Source: Paenibacillus selenitireducens
Lineage (GTDB): Bacteria > Bacillota > Bacilli > Paenibacillales > Paenibacillaceae
Reading direction: 5' to 3'
Assembly: GCF_002021565.1 (NCBI RefSeq)
Contig: NZ_MSZX01000006.1
Coordinates: 27 to 64,026 of the forward strand
Length of the DNA: 64,000 nucleotides
This document shows, in pieces, positions 34,253 to 41,968 of the stretch. The notes under the pieces are model-generated. The model was not told the DNA's origin, did no database searches, and was given only the letters and a program-made list of their open reading frames with translations. Position 1 is the first letter of the stretch. Every line of letters starts with the position of its first letter. A program made the translations under genes and the position numbers.

Positions 34253-34699
34253 TTATCTCTCCCAATTCCACAGACCTTGTTGTCCCTTCACCGAAACCGG
34301 ATGTATCAAGTTCTTAACATTACTCAATTCCCAGGCATACCGACCATCATCGTACCAACCAAAGGACTCTTCTTTCTTTCCGATCGGGTCCTCCCGCATT
34401 GTATTGCCCCCTTCTTTTTCAAGAACTACGTCCCCACGAAGACAACGACTAACCTCCCAACATTCTTCTATCCTGCATGTTGCTACAACCGCCCCAGTCG
34501 GCAGATTGTCCGCCTTGTAGCCGTACTTCGCCAGCGCACTCCGGATTGGCTCCTTCTCACACGCTTCACGGTCAATTTTCTGGCCGGCATGAATTGCAAG
34601 TGGTCCGCGATACTTTGTTGCCCAACCCCGTGTTTCAAATGCTTTCTCTCGAAGGGCAATCAATGTCGCCCACGGTTGATGAATCGTTAAGGCTTTCAT
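34253..34699 (-). CDS. ASCH-domain protein
   Basis: A 148-residue protein with the ASCH start motif MKALTIHQPWATLI, then ETRGW, GPLAIHAGQK and TGAVVATCRIEECW, which form the RNA-binding-like beta barrel. ASCH proteins occur widely in phages. It lies 3 bp upstream of the adenine methylase, suggesting joint expression. Confidence 0.8.
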   Translation of the reverse strand: MKALTIHQPWATLIALREKAFETRGWATKYRGPLAIHAGQKIDREACEKEPIRSALAKYGYKADNLPTGAVVATCRIEECWEVSRCLRGDVVLEKEGGNTMREDPIGKKEESFGWYDDGRYAWELSNVKNLIHPVSVKGQQGLWNWER

Positions 34700-34895
34700 T
34701 CTCTTTCACTTCCCCATATGGTCGAACCAGGTTCGACAAGTTTTCTGTTAAAAACAAATTACATATTGCTTATAATTCCTACAAAGCAAGTACACAATTG
34801 AAATTTCCCCGGTCTGTAAACAGATTTCACAAAAATGTTAAGCCGGTTGCCATCGTACTTATAATGCTTTTAGAAAATTTAAGGAGGTCTTCTTA

Positions 34896-35078
34896 ATGAG
34901 ACAAGTTAATGAAACAGACAGAAAATATTTCCACGCTTTTGTACGTGAGTTCCCCGAGTATTCACCGCTATTAAACCAATGGGTCGCGGCAAAACTATTG
35001 GTAACTGAAAATCCACATGAAGAGTATAGGTTGGCTGAGAAGATTTATAACTTAATGAAACTAAACGGGTGGGGGTAA
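34896..35078 (+). CDS. Small plus-strand protein inside the early region
   Basis: A 60-residue frame (MRQVNETDRKYFHAFVREFP...) with a strong AAGGAGG site at a good distance, but on the strand opposite to all its neighbours. A TATAAT lies at about 34860. Two tiny frames follow on the same strand, 15 codons (from 35083) and 19 codons of mostly hydrophobic residues (to about 35186), linked by ATGA overlap. This may be a small antisense-side module or a toxin-like peptide unit. Unrecognised. Confidence 0.4.
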   Translation: MRQVNETDRKYFHAFVREFPEYSPLLNQWVAAKLLVTENPHEEYRLAEKIYNLMKLNGWG

Positions 35079-35162
35079 TAGTATGAGACATCCATTTGCT
35101 CGTCCTCCCCCAATGTGGTTAAGACAATGAAAATTGTCTGGACATACGCCTTATTAATACTA

Positions 35163-36737
35163 TTAACGATACTCTTGAGGATTAATGCCTTCCGGAACGC
35201 GCCATCCGTTCCCGGCGATCCGGTCGATCAAGCGTTTGGCTGAATCAAACGACCACGTACCAACATGTTCAAAGCCGCGCTGTTCCAGGAATCGGATCTG
35301 CTTCGGAGTCGTAAGCCCTTCAGTACGCCGTTTGTCTAGGCGTTCAAGTAGCTTTGTCGCCTTCCCGACGTTGTCGACCTGATCGGGCATAATCCCTAGC
35401 TTCTCCAACGTCTTGACCTGGGCATCACTTGGCGGCGCCATCTCCCAACCGAAAGACGGTACGTAGCTGGACAGGTCTTCCGCTTGAATACTCATCTCGA
35501 ATTGCAGCGGATCAACCAGCGCACGCTTACGTCGCTTCATCTCTTCAAGCTGCTTCGCCAGTGCTTCCTCACGTTGCGCAATGACGTCCTCGGCAGCCTG
35601 CTTTTCGACCGTTTCCAAATCTAACGGGATCCCAGCCTCTTCGATCTGCTTGGTCATAGCTTTGGCAATCTCCTCATTTTCCGCGATCAAATGCGCCGGA
35701 TGGCAAAGCTCATGCCGCTCGGTATGCCATAAGAAGTCGAGTAACAATAATTCAGTTTTTCCAGGGAAGAGTCGGGTACCTCGCCCGACCATCTGGCTAT
35801 ATAAACTGCGAACCTTCGTCGGCCGCAGGACAACAACGCAATCCACACTAGGACAGTCCCAACCTTCCGTCAGCAACATGGAATTGCACAGAACGTTGTA
35901 CTTGCCTGCGTCGAAGTCTGCCAAGACTTCAGCACGGTCCTGTGATTCTCCATTTACTTCCGTAGCCTTAAAGCCGAATCGATTCAAAATCTCGGTGAAT
36001 TTCTGGCTTGTCTTAACCAATGGAAGGAATACGACGATCTTCCGGTCACTTGCTACTTTCCACATCTCGGCGGCGATAGAGTCCAGGTATGGATCCAATG
36101 CAGTACCCAAGTCTTGTGTTTTGAAGTCTCCGGCCTGCTGACCCACGGCTGATAGATTGATCTGCAGCGGAATGGTCATCGCCTTAATTGGACTCAAGAA
36201 ACCTGCTTTTATAGCCTTTGGCAGCGTGTATTCGTAGGCTAGGCTTTCAAAATATGATCCAAGATTTCGCATATCCCCGCGGTCCGGCGTGGCTGTTACA
36301 CCCAATACGTTCGCCTGCTCGAAATACTGCAACACGCGCTGATAGCTATCTGATAAGCAATGGTGTGCCTCATCGATAATAATCGTATCGAAGAAATCTT
36401 TATCGAACTGCTGTAACCGTTTCTCGCGCATCATCGTCTGAACACTTCCGACGACAACTCTGTACCAACTACCGATCGATGTCTGATCCGCCTTCTCAGT
36501 CGCTGTTTTCAGTCCTGTTGATTTCTCCAGCTTATCGGAAGCCTGATCCAAGAGCTCGCTTCGGTGGGCAAGGACGAGCACGCGCTCGCCCAGCCTCACT
36601 CGGTCCTCAATTACCTTTGAAAAAACAATCGTCTTCCCGCAGCCCGTCGGTAGGACAAGCAATGTCCGCTGAACACCGTCAGACCATTGCGTCTGAATAG
36701 ACTGACGTGCCTCCTGTTGATATGGTCTAAGTTCCAT
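35163..36737 (-). CDS. DEAD/DEAH-box DNA helicase (SF2)
   Basis: A 524-residue helicase. Motif I LPTGCGKTIVFSKV (about 30-43), motif Ia LAHRSEL, motif II IIDEAHH (DEAH), motif III VTATPDRGD, and motif VI QMVGRGTRLFPGK in the second RecA lobe. The 180-residue C-terminus is charged and helical. It belongs with the recombination genes upstream and probably remodels phage replication or recombination intermediates. Confidence 0.9.
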   Translation of the reverse strand: MELRPYQQEARQSIQTQWSDGVQRTLLVLPTGCGKTIVFSKVIEDRVRLGERVLVLAHRSELLDQASDKLEKSTGLKTATEKADQTSIGSWYRVVVGSVQTMMREKRLQQFDKDFFDTIIIDEAHHCLSDSYQRVLQYFEQANVLGVTATPDRGDMRNLGSYFESLAYEYTLPKAIKAGFLSPIKAMTIPLQINLSAVGQQAGDFKTQDLGTALDPYLDSIAAEMWKVASDRKIVVFLPLVKTSQKFTEILNRFGFKATEVNGESQDRAEVLADFDAGKYNVLCNSMLLTEGWDCPSVDCVVVLRPTKVRSLYSQMVGRGTRLFPGKTELLLLDFLWHTERHELCHPAHLIAENEEIAKAMTKQIEEAGIPLDLETVEKQAAEDVIAQREEALAKQLEEMKRRKRALVDPLQFEMSIQAEDLSSYVPSFGWEMAPPSDAQVKTLEKLGIMPDQVDNVGKATKLLERLDKRRTEGLTTPKQIRFLEQRGFEHVGTWSFDSAKRLIDRIAGNGWRVPEGINPQEYR

Positions 36738-36747
36738 AGGCTACCTC

Positions 36748-37293
36748 CTAAAACTGGCCGGGTGTAAATCCACCGCTTTGCTGGTTTGTTGGAAATGGTG
36801 CTTGCTGTTGGTTATATTGAGGTGGAGCCTGATTATATTGTGGCTGCTGCGGTTGTTGCTGCATCAGTTCCTCGTAAGAATAGAAGGACTTAACTTGGTT
36901 ATTGGTACGGTCCGCACCGTCTCGGCCTTTGAAAGTGTTAATTTCCAGCTTCAGCTTACCCCTTGCACCGACTATAGCATTCCAATTCATGCGTAGCGGT
37001 TCTCCTTTCTTCTTCTGACCGATCGCCGCGAAGAAGTTGGATAACAAACCTTCTGTCTTGGTATGCAAGAACAGGTTATGGAATACGACAACATCACCGT
37101 GCTCCGGCGAATGAACCGTTAATTCCAATTTAGCCTGATTGCATGCCGGCATTTTTTCGCTACCAGCAAAACGACCACGTTCAAATTTTGAAACCGTGAA
37201 ATTATAGTCACCAGCGGTAAGGACAACAAAGTCCACACCGTCCTTTTGAATCTGATCATCCCAACCTAGTTCTCTTTCCATGTTTTGATTCAT
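36748..37293 (-). CDS. SSB-like DUF669-family protein
   Basis: A 181-residue protein. The N-terminal 125 residues are a beta-rich domain with AGDYNFTVSKFERGRFAGSE and NPMRMNWN-IVGARGKLKLEI, typical of DUF669 proteins, which are linked to Sak4 recombinases and thought to bind single-stranded DNA. The C-terminus is a Gln/Pro/Asn-rich tail (QQQPQQPQYNQAPPQYNQQQ) like that of SSB proteins, but it lacks the acidic tip. Confidence 0.8.
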   Translation of the reverse strand: MNQNMERELGWDDQIQKDGVDFVVLTAGDYNFTVSKFERGRFAGSEKMPACNQAKLELTVHSPEHGDVVVFHNLFLHTKTEGLLSNFFAAIGQKKKGEPLRMNWNAIVGARGKLKLEINTFKGRDGADRTNNQVKSFYSYEELMQQQPQQPQYNQAPPQYNQQQAPFPTNQQSGGFTPGQF

Positions 37294-37310
37294 GTGTTAA
37301 TCCTCCTGTA

Positions 37311-38408
37311 TTATGAAAATGGAATTTTGTTTCTAGCATCTTGAATCATGCCAAACACTTGCTGCCAAGCCCCCACCAATACTCCTTCAATGAACGATGA
37401 ATCATAATTGCAAATTGGTGTATCATTCGGATAGTATCCCTTTTGACTAACAACCAACTGGATCTCGTACTCCTGCACCTGATGCTGCGCCATTAGATCA
37501 CGAAGTGACTGCGGAATATTCGGGTTCAAACCATCCTGCGTCTCTGGCGTTGCGGCTGCCGGTTGTTGCGACGAGCTCGCCACCTGGGCTGGTTCCGTTT
37601 GAGTTGTCTGCGCTACAACAGCGGTCGGCGGCGGTGTAGGCGGCGCAATCTGTGTTGGCGGTGAAACTGGAGCAGCTCCAGCGAAGATATGTGCGATCTG
37701 CCCGTAATCCAACGTAAACTCGTCTGGTAGGCCATGACGGTTCTTTGCGTCCCAAGCTGGGTGGTGCGTTGCATAAACCGTCCGCACGCCGCCTTGGGCC
37801 TTGTGCTTCGTTCCTTTCTGGTCAGCGGCAACACTGAAAGTCTTGTAGTTAATGAAGAGCACCATGTCAGCCCATTCCTTGACCAATGCTGCCGTTCTGG
37901 AACTCGTCTTTTGCCCGAGCTTAAGTTGGTAGCGATCGTAGGCGCCCATTTCGTCTGGCTGCTCGAACTTGACGATCTGCGAATGTGCCGACAGTACGAC
38001 ATGAATTCCGGCTTCGACTACATCACTTAGAAGGTTCAGGAAGCGTCCAAATTCCTCGGCAGCGAAAATATATCCTTTGCCATATCCGAAATCCTCGATG
38101 CCCTTTTTGTTGTGGCTCGCACATACACTTTCATTGCACTGCATTTCGGCCCAGTCGATGGTATCAATGACCAATGTACCGATCAGGGACGGACCTTGCT
38201 GAATGGCATATCTGACTTGCTGATTGATCATCTCCCAACTGGTCGGCTTCGGGAATCGCTTTACGTCCAGTTCGGTTGTACTGCCTTCAGTATCTATGAA
38301 AACCGAGTTCGGGAACTGAGCTGCCAACGATGATTTACCGATGCCTTCAGGTCCGTAAAGGACAACCTTTTTGGCCTTCTGTACTTTTCCGCCAGTAATC
38401 TCAAACAT
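37311..38408 (-). CDS. Sak4-like RecA-fold ATPase (single-strand annealing/recombinase)
   Basis: A 365-residue protein. Walker A YGPEGIGKSSLAAQFP (about 18-33) and Walker B TLVIDTIDWAEMQ (about 78-90), followed by the RecA-like core ending at FTLDYGQIAHIF. The last 120 residues are a Pro/Thr/Gln-rich linker plus a helical tail. Gene neighbours (SSB-like protein, helicase, SMC-like ATPase) support a role in phage homologous recombination. Starts within the previous stop codon (TAATG). Confidence 0.85.
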   Translation of the reverse strand: MFEITGGKVQKAKKVVLYGPEGIGKSSLAAQFPNSVFIDTEGSTTELDVKRFPKPTSWEMINQQVRYAIQQGPSLIGTLVIDTIDWAEMQCNESVCASHNKKGIEDFGYGKGYIFAAEEFGRFLNLLSDVVEAGIHVVLSAHSQIVKFEQPDEMGAYDRYQLKLGQKTSSRTAALVKEWADMVLFINYKTFSVAADQKGTKHKAQGGVRTVYATHHPAWDAKNRHGLPDEFTLDYGQIAHIFAGAAPVSPPTQIAPPTPPPTAVVAQTTQTEPAQVASSSQQPAAATPETQDGLNPNIPQSLRDLMAQHQVQEYEIQLVVSQKGYYPNDTPICNYDSSFIEGVLVGAWQQVFGMIQDARNKIPFS

Positions 38409-39712
38409 TAGAATTCACCTGCTTTCCACGTTTTTGCTTCCGGTTGTTGCACAGGCTGCTGTGTTGAAATCTCCTGCCCTGCGACATAACCATCTTCGAT
38501 AATGATGGAGCATTCTTCACCCGTGCTGACTCGCGTTGCAATAGCTTGCAGTCCCTCTTGCTCTAGCCATTGGCCGAACTCTTGCAATGTCTCCAAATCC
38601 ATCTGTTCCAATTTGTCTAGTAGGATAAAACCGCAGTCAGGTTTCAATTTTCGGACAATTGCCGCGGAAACTTTTAGCTGGTCAGCACCGCTCATGTTAT
38701 CCCATTTCTGGCGGTTATAAATCAGTTCACCATCTTCAACCGACAGACCAGACAGTGGCAAGTTTGCATTTGTCAGAAGGTCCGTTTTCTGCTTGCGAAT
38801 CGCCGTGATTTCGGTTGAGAGTGTTTCGTATTGCTGGCGGTAGTCGCCTGCATCCGTTTCGGCCTTGTCTTTATCCAGATTCGCCCTTACCTTACGGTTG
38901 ATCTCGTCGATCTGCTGAATGTTAGACTCTAGTTCAGCCGTTGACTCGTCGATCAGGTCGAGCGCATCTTTCTGTGCAATCGCTAGGTCATTCTGCGCCT
39001 GGCTATACTTCTCTTGGGCAGCGTTGAGCATCGCAGTCAACCGAACCACTTCACGACCATGCTGTTCAAACTCTGCCTGAATCTGCGTCACACGCTGCCG
39101 TTTACGCTGATTCTCACCATTCCGGGCTAAGATCCCTTGCTGCTGGCGAATCAACTCCGAAGCGGAGACAGGTTCCTTCGGAGCGTCTGTAAAGTACGGT
39201 TGCTCTTTAGCGAACTTTTCTTTCTGATCTGCAATCTGACCAAGCGCCCGCCGATTGTTGTATACTTCCTTCTCCTTTGTTTCCAGTTCATACAGCGTGC
39301 CACCTACTCCTATGATTTGAAGTAGGATGTTTGCCTTCTCTCGATTGGAAGCATTCATGAACTTCGGCAGGTCAATGGCCAACTCTTCCACAAAGCTGTC
39401 CAGAAGCTGTTGGCCACCTTTCTGGCCTCCTGGATCAAGGACTTTTAAATCGCTATTTTTACCTTTTCGCTCAACGATTAGGCCGTTGGATAGTGTAATG
39501 TGCAGATAAGGCGGAACCACCGATCCTTCACGATCAGGCTGCGACGGACGATATTTATTACCACCCAGTCCCCATGCGATAGCATCGAGTACACTGGTTT
39601 TACCTTGATTGTTCTTACCACCAACTACTGTCAATCCTGAAGATGTCGGCTCAATTTTTACCGCTTTTACTCGTTTGACGTTTTCGATTTCTAGCTTATT
39701 GATTTTAATCAT
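38408..39712 (-). CDS. SMC/RecF-like AAA ATPase
   Basis: About 434 residues with Walker A VGGKNNQGKTSVLDAIAWGL (about 30-49 from this start), a long coiled-coil middle (about 150-310) and a C-terminal half with signature-like MSGADQLKVSAAIVRKLK and Walker B CGFILLDKLEQMD. The layout resembles a compact SbcC/RecN-type protein. I chose the ATG at 39712, preceded by GGAAGG, and not the TTG at 39724. Part of the recombination operon. Confidence 0.8.
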   Translation of the reverse strand: MIKINKLEIENVKRVKAVKIEPTSSGLTVVGGKNNQGKTSVLDAIAWGLGGNKYRPSQPDREGSVVPPYLHITLSNGLIVERKGKNSDLKVLDPGGQKGGQQLLDSFVEELAIDLPKFMNASNREKANILLQIIGVGGTLYELETKEKEVYNNRRALGQIADQKEKFAKEQPYFTDAPKEPVSASELIRQQQGILARNGENQRKRQRVTQIQAEFEQHGREVVRLTAMLNAAQEKYSQAQNDLAIAQKDALDLIDESTAELESNIQQIDEINRKVRANLDKDKAETDAGDYRQQYETLSTEITAIRKQKTDLLTNANLPLSGLSVEDGELIYNRQKWDNMSGADQLKVSAAIVRKLKPDCGFILLDKLEQMDLETLQEFGQWLEQEGLQAIATRVSTGEECSIIIEDGYVAGQEISTQQPVQQPEAKTWKAGEF

Positions 39713-39906
39713 TTTGCCTTCCAACCTTTCCCCTTTTTGTCGACTTGACGTTTTACGATCATTTCAATATTTTCACTCATCGCGAAGATGATGTTCCCAT
39801 TGCTAGATTTCAATTTGTGCCAAGTCCTAGCAACTCCCCAGGTATCTAAAACTTCTGCTAGTTCACCTGACTTAAGCTTGACCTCGTCACCCTTGAAATA
39901 GATCAA
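39709..39906 (-). CDS. Small phage protein
   Basis: A 65-residue protein (MIYFKGDEVKLKSGELAEVL...) predicted to form a small beta barrel (KOW/SH3-like, GDEVKLKSGE). It overlaps the ATPase start and lies 2 bp after the AbrB-like gene. No function known. Confidence 0.55.
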   Translation of the reverse strand: MIYFKGDEVKLKSGELAEVLDTWGVARTWHKLKSSNGNIIFAMSENIEMIVKRQVDKKGKGWKAK

Positions 39907-39907
39907 T

Positions 39908-40156
39908 TTACTTCACCGTTCGACTTGCCGAAGTGCGGCAGGACAAACATATATCTCTTCCATTGACTAGCGCCAAATCAACCAAATTACCACACAAGAA
40001 GCAGCCAGGTACATACTTCCGAAAGACGATGCCTTGGCTAGTAACAAAAATCTCCATTGGATCTCCTTCTTTGATACCCTGTGTCCGGCGAAGCTCCTTC
40101 GGGATTACCACACGACCTAAATCATCAACACGACGAACAATTCCAGTAGCTTTCAT
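39908..40156 (-). CDS. AbrB/SpoVT-like regulator with C-terminal zinc motif
   Basis: An 82-residue protein. Residues 1-47 are a classical AbrB swapped-hairpin DNA-binding domain (GIVRRVDDLGRVVIPKELRR). Residues 50-75 carry CFLCGN...ICLSC, a likely four-Cys zinc site, which replaces the usual AbrB multimerisation tail. It sits early in the phage operon and probably modulates host or phage promoters, as AbrB-type transition-state regulators do. Confidence 0.82.
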   Translation of the reverse strand: MKATGIVRRVDDLGRVVIPKELRRTQGIKEGDPMEIFVTSQGIVFRKYVPGCFLCGNLVDLALVNGRDICLSCRTSASRTVK

Positions 40157-40229
40157 CTTGCTTCTCCTTCCGACCAGTGATAAACTGGCCTTAACTTATT
40201 GTTTTTTTGTTCTGCAGCTTCCCGGGCTC

Positions 40230-40394
40230 CTACCCCGCGAGAAGCTGTTTTTCGTTATCAATCCTTGAAATCTCTCCGTTAAGCCAATCAACCGCAGCCG
40301 GCAGCACTTCAGGATCGCATTGGTAGAGTCCGCTTTGCAGCTTCCAACGCAGACGTTTGAGCTCAAGTTTCCGCCATTGCAGTTCTTCGTCCAT
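40230..40394 (-). CDS. Small helical phage protein
   Basis: A 54-residue frame (MDEELQWRKLELKRLRWKLQ...) overlapping the end of the preceding gene, with AAAGGATGG just before the ATG. Highly charged and helical. Unrecognised. Confidence 0.5.
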   Translation of the reverse strand: MDEELQWRKLELKRLRWKLQSGLYQCDPEVLPAAVDWLNGEISRIDNEKQLLAG

Positions 40395-40650
40395 CCTTTT
40401 GGTTCACCCCCTCCCCAGCGATCACTGTTACAGCCCCAAGCTTCTTAAGCAGACATGCACCCGTGCAAACCAATTCATGGCCGATCTTTAATACTGGTTG
40501 TCCAACATATATCTCCGCGCCGCATTCTTCGTTAGCGCAGTAGTCGATCACGTCTGAAGAACCAGTATCAATTTCATTGTTTGGTGTATCCAGATACTTA
40601 GCTCTTTGCTGAAAACAAAAATCTTCAATTCTGCTGATACGCATGTTCAT
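40363..40650 (-). CDS. Cys-rich phage protein (zinc-ribbon-like)
   Basis: A 95-residue protein with the pattern CANEEC...HELVCTGAC (four or five Cys plus His, about 38-66), which suggests a treble-clef zinc site, similar to small proteins that recur in early regions of Bacillales phages. GGAGT lies before the ATG. Confidence 0.6.
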   Translation of the reverse strand: MNMRISRIEDFCFQQRAKYLDTPNNEIDTGSSDVIDYCANEECGAEIYVGQPVLKIGHELVCTGACLLKKLGAVTVIAGEGVNQKDGRRTAMAET

Positions 40651-40686
40651 ACTCCCTTCTATGGCTTGTCCACTATGGAAACCCCG

Positions 40687-40854
40687 CTAATTAGCGGGTG
40701 ATAAATCGTCTTTTTCACCTTTCGGCTCTGAGTCAATATAGTCCGGGTTTTTTGTTTTTGGATACTTCCCCTCTTTTATTGCTCTGGTTATAGCCTTAAA
40801 ACATAATTCATAAATAAAGTCCTGAGTTTCCTGCGGAAATTGAGAAATATGCAT
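40687..40854 (-). CDS. Small early phage protein, paralogue of 2801-2950
   Basis: A 55-residue frame (MHISQFPQETQDFIYELCFK followed by AITRAIKEGKYP) with AGGGAGG in front of the ATG. Its relative at 2801-2950 is near the opposite edge of the element and in inverted orientation. An inverted repeat CCGCTAATTAGCGG overlaps its stop codon. Its role is unknown, probably in early regulation given its place after cro. Confidence 0.65.
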   Translation of the reverse strand: MHISQFPQETQDFIYELCFKAITRAIKEGKYPKTKNPDYIDSEPKGEKDDLSPAN

Positions 40855-40912
40855 TTTCACTCCCTCCCTTGTTCTAACTTATGCAAGGCCCTAAGTAGGA
40901 CTACCCTGGGAG

Positions 40913-41167
40913 TTATACCGCTTTGTACTTTTTTAAAATTTCGCTAAAAGCGGATTCCTTACCAAAAAAAATATAGTTTTGAGGCGTTTTGTAAACTCGT
41001 TCGATCAACTTAATTTTTTCATAAGGAATTCTCTCAGCGTTCTTTTCCCAACCTTGCAATGTCTTAACACTGATTCCAAGCATTAAAGCTGCTTCATTTT
41101 GAGAATATCCTAACTTAGTTCTCAATGACCGCAAGGTGTTTATCATGTAAACAGGTACCGAACTCAT
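40913..41167 (-). CDS. Cro-like repressor
   Basis: An 84-residue HTH_3 protein (LRSLRTKLGYSQNEAALMLGISVKTLQGWEKNAERIPYEKIKLIER, about 12-57). It is divergent from the cI-type gene across an operator region and is the first gene of the early minus-strand operon, so it is the likely lytic switch protein. AAGGAGGTGAG precedes the start codon. Confidence 0.82.
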   Translation of the reverse strand: MSSVPVYMINTLRSLRTKLGYSQNEAALMLGISVKTLQGWEKNAERIPYEKIKLIERVYKTPQNYIFFGKESAFSEILKKYKAV

Positions 41168-41191
41168 GTTTGTCTCACCTCCTTGGAACCC

Positions 41192-41291
41192 ATTGTATTA
41201 CGCTAAAAGCGAAATTGCAACAATTATTTTTCGCTTAAAACGAAATATTTCTCGTAAAAAGCGTTGTATTTTTCGTTTTTAGCGATATAAT
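41192..41291. promoter_or_regulatory. Divergent cI/cro promoters with four operators
   Basis: Four copies of a palindrome close to CGCTAAAAACG are centred at about 41206, 41237, 41258 and 41279 (spacings 31, 21 and 21 bp). The leftward promoter is TTGCAA (41215-41220), 17 bp, TACAAT (41192-41197 on the minus strand), with operator 1 in its spacer. The rightward promoter is TTGTAT (41264-41269), 16 bp, TATAAT (41286-41291), with operator 4 in its spacer. Both proteins on either side carry helix-turn-helix domains, so this is the lysis-lysogeny switch. Confidence 0.78.
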
Positions 41292-41322
41292 AAGATGTAA
41301 TAAATATTAAGGGGCGGCTAAA

Positions 41323-41958
41323 GTGGGAGATAAAAATATTCAAGAAATTTTTGCAACAAATATTCATAAATTACGCAAAAGCAAAAGTATGACTCAAGGA
41401 GACCTTGCGGAAGTATTGGGTGTTGGTGTTTCTACAATTTCTGATTGGGAGAAAGCAAAAAAATATCCAAGAGCTGGTGTTATCGAGAAGATATCGAGTT
41501 ATTTCGGTGTTGCAAAAAACAAGCTTTTTGAAGAACAAGCCGATCTTTTTGATTTGTATGATTCTGATGATGATGTAATAAATCTTCCGATTGTTGGCCG
41601 TGTTTCATGTGGAAATGGAATAACTGTTTTTGAAGAAATAGACGGTTATGAAGAAACTCCAAAAACATGGGTACGTGGTGGAGATCATTTTTACGTTAGA
41701 GCAAGCGGTGATAGCATGATTAATGCACGTATTCATGATGGGGATCTTTTATTAATAAAAAAACAGGATGATGTAGAAGATGGTGAGATCGCCGCTATAA
41801 CAATTGATGAACAAATTTTCTTGAAACGTGTATTTAAATCGAATGACATGATTATTTTACAATCTGAAAACAGCGAGATCCCTCCAATGTTCAAGACTGA
41901 AAATGATGGTCACATAAGAATCATAGGCAAGTTAAAAAAAATTGTCATTGATATGTGA
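41323..41958 (+). CDS. CI-like repressor with S24/LexA autocleavage domain
   Basis: A 211-residue protein starting at a GTG preceded by AAGGGG. N-terminal HTH_3 (KLRKSKSMTQGDLAEVLGVGVSTISDWEKAKKYP, about 17-50). C-terminal S24 peptidase: cleavage site probably VSCGNGI (about 93-99), catalytic Ser in ASGDSMI, catalytic Lys in IFLKRVF. It keeps the prophage silent and should be cleaved on RecA activation. Its gene runs into the integrase gene 10 bp downstream. Confidence 0.9.
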   Translation: MGDKNIQEIFATNIHKLRKSKSMTQGDLAEVLGVGVSTISDWEKAKKYPRAGVIEKISSYFGVAKNKLFEEQADLFDLYDSDDDVINLPIVGRVSCGNGITVFEEIDGYEETPKTWVRGGDHFYVRASGDSMINARIHDGDLLLIKKQDDVEDGEIAAITIDEQIFLKRVFKSNDMIILQSENSEIPPMFKTENDGHIRIIGKLKKIVIDM

Positions 41959-41968
41959 GGTGTTAACA

